Positions 1-5,103 of a stretch of 5,103 nt of DNA are shown piece by piece. A program made the position numbers and the translations under genes. The notes beneath the pieces were generated by a model that was not told the origin of the DNA, did no database searches, and was given only the letters and a program-made list of their open reading frames with translations. Source of the stretch: Methanomassiliicoccales archaeon (GTDB lineage: Archaea > Thermoplasmatota > Thermoplasmata > Methanomassiliicoccales > UBA472); assembly GCA_013329565.1 (NCBI GenBank), contig DUJZ01000113.1, forward strand, positions 1 to 5,103. The letters run 5' to 3'. Positions within the stretch are counted from its first letter, which is position 1. Each line of letters begins with the position of its first letter.

Positions 1-2657
1 CCCAGGATGCCCAGGAGCAGCTTGGCTACCTTGGACTCCACGATGGACATCGCTGAACGGATGAAATCCTGCAGTTCCTCCACCATGGACCCGAGCATCG
101 CGGAGAGCGTGTCCAGGACATCCCGGCCCATCTCGACCAGGTCTGTGATCGCTCCCCTGAGCAGCCGGTAGACGGACCGCAAGTAGGAGGTGAGCGTTCC
201 CAAACCTTCCTGGAGCGGACGGAGCAGCGAATCGATGATCTCCGAAAGCTGCTGACCGAACGTGTTCACGTTGACATAGCTCACGCCCATCAGGGCATGT
301 CCAGTAAGTACCGCCACCGTGAGCTCGGAATCGAACCCTAGTTGCTTCTCAACCCTAGCTGGAAGCACCTGGCCGATCTCTCCACCTGGCGCCAGGGAAA
401 CCGCGATCTTCCCGGAGAAGGTTACCTTCCAGACCGATTGGTAGGATGCCGCCTTGGGGTCTAGAACGTCAGTATCGTGGATCTGGACCCCGGACCCTGG
501 GGACCCGTGATGATCTCGGGGGCTTAGGATGGACGAAGAGAACCATGAACCCACAGAGCCTCCGTCAGGATAGGTGATCTCCACCCGTAGGGATTCCTGA
601 TGCGACCGGCCGTCGGGGGCGAGCAGCGAGAAGTACGGTGAGGCGGGGAGCACAATCTCCATTTGATTTCCCCGCATGCGCAGGCCATGGGACATCTCCG
701 CTAACATCTGAGAGACGTCTTCGCTGAGCACTACCGATATGCCGGCGTACGGATCACCGGTCCGGGCGATCACATCGGCCATCCATGACGATACCGTTCC
801 GGAGGAGGAGCCTTGGCTCAGTCCGGTCATGAAATATTCCTCGAGGAACTGTGCATGCTCGTCGAAGGTCCATTCTATCGATTCGTAGGCGCCCCAGGAG
901 GCATCTCCTACTATGAGCCCCTCCACCAGCTTCAGGTTCTCGCCCCATGTAACGTCGGCGCCCTCACCGTTCGAAAGGGCGGATGACAGAAGCTGTTCCG
1001 CCGTGCTAGAGACCATGGACCCTAACGCCTGCTGCCTGAGCAGGATGGCGTCCCGGTTCTCCAGGAACTCGGCCTTGGTGGCTTCGGCCAGAGGGTCGGC
1101 GGTCATCACGGTGGATTCCGCGGCGCTCATGGCCGCCCTCATCCAGGTGTCCTGCTGGCCTAGGGCGATGTTCAACGAAATTTTCAGCTCGTCCAGAAAG
1201 GTAACCCCGTCGTGAGGGTCGAGCAACAGCTCGCCCGGAGGTAGGAACATGCTCCTGGACAACTGTTCCGCCACCGCGGCGATCTCCTTCCTTATGGCGT
1301 TAAGTATCTCCAGAGTGCCCTTCTTGTACTGCTCGTGGAACTCGCCCCAGCCTTCCCAGGCCAGGATATCGGTCCGAGGTATGTCGAGAGTCACCATTCC
1401 TCCCACGGAGATCGGTGTCACCTCTCCATCAGCGCCGACCAGCTGAATGACGATCTCATCAACATTTATCGAACCGTCGGGTACGCCCGCCCCTAGATAT
1501 CTGTATAGAGCATCGGGAATGCCGGCTTTGTCGAAGGTCTCCTCCAGCCAATCCTTGAAGTGCTCCTCGGCCAGGTCCACGTCGAATGTTTGGTCTATGA
1601 GATCGTTGGCGAAGTAGAACACCGCCTCGCCGGCCTTCTCCGCGATCTCGAACAGTTTGATAAGACCGATGCACTCCATCCACCTCAAGGAAAGGCGCTC
1701 GATGGCCGAGTTCAAGGCCTGGGAGAACACCTTGCGCCAATCCAGTTGGTCGTAACCGTAGATGCCGAGGAAGATGTCCGCCGGATCGACGGTCCCGCCT
1801 CCCTTCAGATTCTCCTCGACGAACTGCCAGCACCCCTCGCCGTCCAGCGCGTCGGTGCTCATGCCGTAGCAAGGGGTGGCCTGGCGGAAATGCTTCATCT
1901 GAAGAACTATCAAACCGAGGTCGATGGCGTTCATCAGGTCCCTGTTGGTTATGGTCTCGGTCAGTCCTTGCTCTCCGAGAATGCTGCTGCCCCAACCTTG
2001 CACGGAGCGGTAGGCCGCCAGTGATTCCAGCAGATAGTTCACCATGGAGCTGAGGTCGCCGAGACCGTCGGAGACCGACCTCTCGAAACCCTTCATCCGA
2101 TCGTTCAGTAGCGGCCAGGGAACCTTGCCCTGGTCCTCCACCAGATAGTCCCGGCTGAGATTGCCGTTGGAAGAGGACACCCTGATGACGATGGAACCGG
2201 CCAGGCCGATATAGGCTGGAACGTATTTGTCCGTGAACATCTCACCCGCGAGGTCCTGGTCAAGGGGTAGCCGCAGGAAGGAGAGCTTCACTCCGCTGAC
2301 GTTAGCTTCCACGCCCATACCGGACCGGGATATCGGGTAACTGGATATGATGCGCCCTCCCAGTTCGCGCTGGAATCGTGAGGATATGGCGCTCTCGTTG
2401 AGAGAATCACCGGTGCATGCGGCCAGTAATGACTGCCAGGCCATCTCCTGAACCTGTTCTTGAGCGTTCGAGGACAGCTCGTCCATGCGCTCGATCTCCT
2501 CCCTGGTCAAGCTGACCTCCTGAGACCCGTCGCGGAGGTCGGCGATCAAGGCCGCGGAGAGGGTGGACACGATGATGAGGACTATCGCTATCAGGGAGAA
2601 TGGCATCTGCGCCCGGCGGTCCCGGGACATAGCACGCGTCGAGCCTCTTTCGGTCAT
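1..2657 (-). CDS. Large membrane-anchored surface protein, pilin-like N-terminus, DUF7286-like (3' end outside window)
   Basis: Reading the minus strand from ATG at 2657, I find no stop codon down to position 3, giving 885 complete codons; the gene continues past the left edge. An in-frame TGA at 2672-2670 limits upstream extension, and AGGTGAT at 2675-2669 lies 11 bases before this ATG; in-frame ATGs at 2630 and 2606 are alternatives. Residues 12-17 are basic (RDRRAQ) and lead into one hydrophobic segment at about 19-40 (PFSLIAIVLIIVSTLSAALI). The R-A-Q-M junction at 15-18 resembles archaeal class III prepilin sites. The rest should lie outside the membrane: a mostly helical part with TNRDLMNAIDLG near 237-248, a probably beta-rich part near 666-795, and an amphipathic helical stretch at about 800-885. 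Four cysteines (81, 263, 276, 329) lie in the first half. From memory, the PF-hydrophobic start and the NR-x-x-x-A motif recall haloarchaeal DUF7286 proteins from type IV pilus/secretion clusters. The frame is certain; the family is tentative and the exact role unknown. Confidence 0.82.
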   Translation of the reverse strand, partial: MTERGSTRAMSRDRRAQMPFSLIAIVLIIVSTLSAALIADLRDGSQEVSLTREEIERMDELSSNAQEQVQEMAWQSLLAACTGDSLNESAISSRFQRELGGRIISSYPISRSGMGVEANVSGVKLSFLRLPLDQDLAGEMFTDKYVPAYIGLAGSIVIRVSSSNGNLSRDYLVEDQGKVPWPLLNDRMKGFERSVSDGLGDLSSMVNYLLESLAAYRSVQGWGSSILGEQGLTETITNRDLMNAIDLGLIVLQMKHFRQATPCYGMSTDALDGEGCWQFVEENLKGGGTVDPADIFLGIYGYDQLDWRKVFSQALNSAIERLSLRWMECIGLIKLFEIAEKAGEAVFYFANDLIDQTFDVDLAEEHFKDWLEETFDKAGIPDALYRYLGAGVPDGSINVDEIVIQLVGADGEVTPISVGGMVTLDIPRTDILAWEGWGEFHEQYKKGTLEILNAIRKEIAAVAEQLSRSMFLPPGELLLDPHDGVTFLDELKISLNIALGQQDTWMRAAMSAAESTVMTADPLAEATKAEFLENRDAILLRQQALGSMVSSTAEQLLSSALSNGEGADVTWGENLKLVEGLIVGDASWGAYESIEWTFDEHAQFLEEYFMTGLSQGSSSGTVSSWMADVIARTGDPYAGISVVLSEDVSQMLAEMSHGLRMRGNQMEIVLPASPYFSLLAPDGRSHQESLRVEITYPDGGSVGSWFSSSILSPRDHHGSPGSGVQIHDTDVLDPKAASYQSVWKVTFSGKIAVSLAPGGEIGQVLPARVEKQLGFDSELTVAVLTGHALMGVSYVNVNTFGQQLSEIIDSLLRPLQEGLGTLTSYLRSVYRLLRGAITDLVEMGRDVLDTLSAMLGSMVEELQDFIRSAMSIVESKVAKLLLGIL

Positions 2658-2668
2658 CCCCCCTGACC

Positions 2669-2675
2669 ATCACCT
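2669..2675 (-). promoter_or_regulatory. Shine-Dalgarno site of the large surface protein gene
   Basis: AGGTGAT on the minus strand matches seven bases of the archaeal anti-Shine-Dalgarno complement (AGGAGGTGATCC). It ends 11 bases before the ATG at 2657, slightly long but usable. It supports 2657 over the in-frame ATG at 2630. Its TGA also overlaps the stop that closes the large frame upstream. Confidence 0.55.
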
Positions 2676-2680
2676 GCCGC

Positions 2681-2692
2681 ATAAAAAGGGGG
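2681..2692 (-). promoter_or_regulatory. C5T5 run: possible terminator of the regulator gene and/or TATA element
   Basis: On the minus strand this reads CCCCCTTTTTAT, starting 15 bases after the TAA of the regulator gene. Archaeal transcription often ends at short T runs, so it may terminate the regulator transcript. The same TTTTTAT is centred about 27 bases before the ATG at 2657, the distance expected of a TATA box for a leaderless or very short-leader transcript. The Shine-Dalgarno site between it and the ATG argues for a leadered message instead, either read through from the regulator gene or started further upstream. The sequence does not decide between these. Confidence 0.3.
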
Positions 2693-2707
2693 TGAGCTAC
2701 AATCAGA

Positions 2708-3445
2708 TTACACGTTGGAACCCTTCACCATGTGCAGGAAGTTCTCCAGGTGCGCCGCGATCAGCGGATTGCCGGAGAAGCCGCACAGGTCCATGTCCTC
2801 GGTGGCTATCATGGCCAGCGTTCCGTCAACAATCACGTCCGTCGCGATCAGCCCCTTCCTTCGGAACACCTCGTCGGCCGAGGGGACCTTGACCGCTGGC
2901 TCGGTAATTATGGTTATCTTCACCCCTCTGGCCTGGGCTTCCTTGAAGCGATCGGAAAGCTCGGAACGGATGTCCTGCATCCTTGGAGAGGAGATCATGA
3001 AGGTCGTCCGGGCGGTATCCAGCATCTCCCCTATCTTTGCCAGCACCTTCCTCCTACCATATATGGTGAATACCAGTTCCGGTGTCCCTTTCTCCGAAAG
3101 AAGACCATTGATCGAGCTCAGCTTGGCGAACATCCCGTTCATCTCGTTCATGGTCCTCTCGCGCAGCTCCTCGATGTCCAGCGGATAATAGATGGCGGGG
3201 CGACCGTCCGTCTCCTGCGCGAAACCCTTGGACACCAACGATTGCAGGGACTTGTAGGCCGAGGTGCGTGGGATCATGGCCAGCTCCGCGACCTCCTCGG
3301 CGGTGGCGTGCGTGCGAAGTATCAATGCCACGTAGGCCCTGGCCTCGTATTTTGATAGCCCCAAATTTCCAAGTATGGAAGCAATCTGAGTGAATTCCTT
3401 CTCTATCTCGCTTATATCCAGTCTGAGAACGTCTACAATATTCAT
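2708..3445 (-). CDS. TrmB-family transcriptional regulator
   Basis: This 245-residue protein starts at ATG 3445 and ends at TAA 2710-2708. Residues about 24-90 form a TrmB-type winged helix-turn-helix: LGLSKYEARAYVALI leads, then the helix-turn-helix with recognition helix IPRTSAYKSLQSLVSKGF (58-75) and a wing ending near AIYYPLD. Residues 91-118 are a charged helical linker, a likely dimer helix. Residues 122-240 look like the phospholipase-D-like effector fold of the family (strands TFMISSP, GVKITIIT, DVIVDGTLAMIA, then a final helix AAHLENFLHMV); no HKD catalytic motif is present, so it should be a sensor and not an enzyme. The sugar-binding C-terminal extension of the roughly 340-residue Thermococcales TrmB is absent, so the ligand is not predictable. 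The gene diverges from the tes-like gene, and a palindrome lies just before its start, which suggests autoregulation. No clear Shine-Dalgarno site precedes it, fitting a short-leader transcript. Confidence 0.88.
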   Translation of the reverse strand: MNIVDVLRLDISEIEKEFTQIASILGNLGLSKYEARAYVALILRTHATAEEVAELAMIPRTSAYKSLQSLVSKGFAQETDGRPAIYYPLDIEELRERTMNEMNGMFAKLSSINGLLSEKGTPELVFTIYGRRKVLAKIGEMLDTARTTFMISSPRMQDIRSELSDRFKEAQARGVKITIITEPAVKVPSADEVFRRKGLIATDVIVDGTLAMIATEDMDLCGFSGNPLIAAHLENFLHMVKGSNV

Positions 3446-3453
3446 GGTCCAAC

Positions 3454-3474
3454 ATGTAGCAAAGTTAGCTACAT
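3454..3474. promoter_or_regulatory. 21-bp imperfect palindrome, likely regulator operator
   Basis: The arms ATGTAGC (3454-3460) and GCTACAT (3468-3474) are perfect inverted repeats around a 7-base centre, AAAGTTA. In the centre two further base pairs match (AA/TT flanking G3464), so 18 of 20 non-central positions are symmetric. It lies between the AT-rich block and the regulator start codon, where a bound dimer would block transcription of the regulator gene. For the tes-like gene it lies just upstream of the TATA region, a position from which TrmB-type proteins are known to activate. The symmetry is seen directly; binding by the adjacent regulator is inferred. Confidence 0.6.
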
Positions 3475-3488
3475 AAATATTATATTAT
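3475..3488. promoter_or_regulatory. AT-rich block, shared divergent TATA region
   Basis: AAATATTATATTAT is the only strongly AT-rich stretch between the two divergent genes. For the plus-strand gene its centre is about 38 bases before the GTG at 3519, predicting a transcription start near 3506 and a leader of about 13 bases. For the minus-strand regulator its centre is about 36 bases before the ATG at 3445, predicting a start near 3456, inside the palindrome. BRE elements are not clear in either direction. One or two overlapping TATA boxes are possible; the exact starts are inferred from spacing. Confidence 0.5.
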
Positions 3489-3507
3489 CGTTGTGAAGTA
3501 TCAGCCC

Positions 3508-3513
3508 AGGGTG
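3508..3513 (+). promoter_or_regulatory. Weak Shine-Dalgarno site deciding the GTG start of the tes-like gene
   Basis: AGGGTG lies five bases before the GTG at 3519 and partly matches the archaeal Shine-Dalgarno sequence through its GGTG core. No ATG occurs in frame before residue 31, which lies beyond the first conserved CxxC pair, so a GTG start is the best choice. TTG at 3540 is a less likely alternative. Confidence 0.5.
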
Positions 3514-3518
3514 CAATA

Positions 3519-5072
3519 GTGATTGCCAAAGATAGTATATTGCCCAGAGGATTGCCGAAAAACACGGAATCGCTCTGTCCTGAGTGCAGGAAGATCATCA
3601 TCGCCACCATGTCGGAGAAGGATGGAAAGGTGGTCATGGACAAGGAATGCCCGGAGCACGGGCATTTCTCGGACGTCATCTGGTCCGACGTGGAGATATA
3701 CCTGAGATCGGAAGGCCTCTCCTACGACGGAGTGGGCGTGGAGAACCCGTTCATCCCGCATGCCAAGGTCTGCCCGAACGACTGCGGGCTCTGCGACCTG
3801 CACCTGAGCCACACCGCGCTGGCCAATCTGGACCTTACCAACCGTTGCAACATGAAGTGCCCCATCTGCTTCGCCAACGCCAACCAGTCCGGTTACGTCT
3901 ACGAGCCTAGCTACGACGAGGTCGTGAAGATGATGCAGGTGCTGCGCGACAGCAAGCCTGTGGCGTGCCCGGCCATACAGTTCGCCGGCGGCGAGCCGAC
4001 CATCTATCCCCAGTTCGTGGACGTGGTCAGGAAGGCCAAGGAGCTAGGGTTCGCCCAGATCCAGGTGGCCACCAACGGCATCATGTTCGCCAACGACTTC
4101 GAGTTCCTGAAAGCCTCCACCGAGGCTGGACTGAACACCATCTACCTGCAGTTCGACGGGATGAACGACGATATCTACATGATATCCCGGGCCAGGAAGA
4201 TGCTTGACATCAAGATGAAGGTCATCGAGAACGTGAGGAAGCTGGACAAGCGCCCCTCGGTGGTTCTCGTTCCGGTGGTCGTCAAGGGGGTCACCGACAA
4301 CCAGGTCGGTCCCATCTTCAAGTACGCCCTGGAGAACTCCGACGTCGTTCGCGGGATCAACTTCCAGCCGGTCTCCTTCACCGGAAGGATCAACAAGGAT
4401 GAGCTGGCCAAGCAGCGATACACCCTGCCCGACCTGGTCAAGGACTTCGAAGAACAGACCAACGGCCAGATCAAGAAGAGCGACTGGTTCCCGGTCCCTA
4501 GCGTCGTACCGCTTTCCACCCTGGCCTCGGCCTTCGGCGGTGAACCGAAGGTCACCTTCACCACGCACCCCCATTGCGGCCTCGCCACCTATGTGTTCGT
4601 CCAGGACACGGGGCACGTCGTTCCGTTGACCTCCTTCGTGGACGTCGAGCCGCTCTTCAAGGAACTGTACGAGCTGTCCAAGAAGGTGGAAATCGCCAAG
4701 CTGAAGTTCCCCAGCAAGGTCAAGGTGTACTCCATCCTCAAGAAGTACACGCACGAGGATAAGATGCCCGAAGGCCTGGACATGAACACCTTCCTGAAGC
4801 TGCTGGGCTCGCTCATGAACGACAAGTCCAAGGAGTCGCTGGCCAAGTTCTCCTGGAAGATGATGATGATCGGCGGCATGCACTTCCAGGACCTTTACAA
4901 CTACGACATAGAAAGGGTCAAGCGCTGCGCCATCCATTATGTGGTGCCTGACGGAAGGATAATCCCCTTCTGCGCTTACAACAGTGGACCGACGTACCGT
5001 GAACAGGTGGAGAAAAAGTTCTCCGTGCCCATCGAGGAGTGGAGACGGACCAGGGGAACGGAGCACACCTAA
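3519..5072 (+). CDS. tes: Radical SAM tetraether lipid synthase (Tes-like, MJ0619 family)
   Basis: This 517-residue protein starts at GTG and ends at TAA. Members of its family (Methanocaldococcus jannaschii MJ0619, Tes) join the ends of two phytanyl chains of archaeol-type lipids through radical SAM chemistry, giving membrane-spanning tetraethers. The radical SAM core carries the cluster motif C110-x3-C114-x2-C117 (CNMKCPIC), the SAM-binding GGEP at 157-160, ATNG at 184-187 and QFDG at 211-214. Before it lies a metal-ribbon region, C20-x2-C23 and CPEHG at 44-48, matching the family's rubredoxin-like mononuclear site, then C85-x3-C89-x2-C92. C353, C470 and C485 are later candidate cluster ligands; the M. 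jannaschii enzyme is known to hold three [4Fe-4S] clusters. NFQPVSFTGR at 281-290 is also family-like. It has no predicted membrane span; a peripheral membrane location is inferred. It diverges from the TrmB-type gene and probably shares a transcript with the gene at 5085. The family has paralogues of unproven substrate, so the exact reaction is likely but not certain. Confidence 0.8.
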   Translation: MIAKDSILPRGLPKNTESLCPECRKIIIATMSEKDGKVVMDKECPEHGHFSDVIWSDVEIYLRSEGLSYDGVGVENPFIPHAKVCPNDCGLCDLHLSHTALANLDLTNRCNMKCPICFANANQSGYVYEPSYDEVVKMMQVLRDSKPVACPAIQFAGGEPTIYPQFVDVVRKAKELGFAQIQVATNGIMFANDFEFLKASTEAGLNTIYLQFDGMNDDIYMISRARKMLDIKMKVIENVRKLDKRPSVVLVPVVVKGVTDNQVGPIFKYALENSDVVRGINFQPVSFTGRINKDELAKQRYTLPDLVKDFEEQTNGQIKKSDWFPVPSVVPLSTLASAFGGEPKVTFTTHPHCGLATYVFVQDTGHVVPLTSFVDVEPLFKELYELSKKVEIAKLKFPSKVKVYSILKKYTHEDKMPEGLDMNTFLKLLGSLMNDKSKESLAKFSWKMMMIGGMHFQDLYNYDIERVKRCAIHYVVPDGRIIPFCAYNSGPTYREQVEKKFSVPIEEWRRTRGTEHT

Positions 5073-5077
5073 GGAGG
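5071..5077 (+). promoter_or_regulatory. Strong Shine-Dalgarno site of the gene at 5085
   Basis: AAGGAGG overlaps the tes TAA stop and ends seven bases before the ATG at 5085, an ideal archaeal ribosome-binding arrangement. It is the best ribosome-binding site in the window and supports translation from a shared tes transcript. Confidence 0.8.
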
Positions 5078-5084
5078 ACCTATA

Positions 5085-5103
5085 ATGATCGTGAGCATCG
5101 AGA
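5085..5103 (+). CDS. Start of a downstream gene, function unknown (cut by window edge)
   Basis: ATG at 5085 opens a frame that reads MIVSIE before the window ends. It begins 12 bases after the tes stop, on the same strand, behind a perfect Shine-Dalgarno site and with no room for a separate promoter, so it is probably co-transcribed with the tes-like gene. Six residues are too few to identify a family. Its nearness makes it a candidate for a lipid-related or radical-SAM partner role, but nothing visible shows this. Confidence 0.7.

Noticed and set aside
1459..1995. Minus-strand frame of 178 codons inside the large gene
   Set aside because: It is out of frame with the continuous 885-codon frame on the same strand; its arginine-rich composition is typical of a shifted shadow.
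1560..2024. Plus-strand frame of 154 codons opposite the large gene
   Set aside because: No recognisable domain and no convincing ribosome site; it is antisense to the uninterrupted minus-strand frame.
2407..2682. Minus-strand frame starting at ATG 2682, near the start of the large gene
   Set aside because: Its codons are out of frame with the membrane-segment frame, and the product lacks hydrophobic or domain features. AGGTGAT lies inside it and serves the ATG at 2657 instead.
2732..3355. Plus-strand frame of 207 codons opposite the regulator
   Set aside because: Fully antisense to a well-recognised TrmB-family protein, with low-complexity shadow composition.
4044..5066. Long minus-strand frame (340 codons) antisense to the tes-like gene
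   Set aside because: It lies entirely opposite a strongly recognised gene; its product is rich in L, V, G and D with no recognisable domain, as expected for a shadow of GC-rich codons.
1..5103. CRISPR arrays, tRNA/rRNA genes, insertion sequences or attachment sites
   Set aside because: I saw no regularly spaced repeats, cloverleaf-like segments, transposase motifs or terminal inverted repeats. Almost all of the window is explained by coding sequence.

Overview
The window looks archaeal. It holds a radical-SAM gene of the tetraether lipid synthase (Tes) type, a TrmB-family regulator, a TATA-like AT block instead of -35/-10 boxes, and strong Shine-Dalgarno sites. The fairly high G+C, the frequent AGG and ATA codons and the gene set suggest a Euryarchaeota/Thermoplasmatota-type organism, possibly related to Methanomassiliicoccales. 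That placement is a guess from gene style, as there is no rRNA or marker gene here.

Layout: (1) Positions 1-2657, minus strand, are one uninterrupted reading frame of at least 885 codons that runs off the left edge. It encodes a large protein with one N-terminal membrane segment after a pilin-like basic processing motif, and a long extracytoplasmic part. It resembles, from memory, the large DUF7286-type proteins of haloarchaeal pilus/secretion clusters. (2) Positions 2658-2707 are a tight junction with a C5T5 run, a good Shine-Dalgarno site and a possible hairpin. (3) Positions 2708-3445, minus strand, encode a 245-residue TrmB-family transcription regulator. (4) Positions 3446-3518 are a 73-bp divergent promoter region with a 21-bp imperfect palindrome and one AT-rich block that can serve both directions. 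(5) Positions 3519-5072, plus strand, encode a 517-residue Tes-like radical SAM enzyme with a GTG start. (6) From 5085, plus strand, a new gene starts 12 bases after the tes stop behind a perfect Shine-Dalgarno site; only six codons are visible.

Working model: the regulator binds the palindrome, represses its own gene and could activate or modulate the divergent tes gene, which would make membrane-spanning tetraether lipids. The regulator gene and the large surface protein lie head to tail and may share a transcript. A link between lipid tetraether control and a surface appendage protein is suggested only by position.
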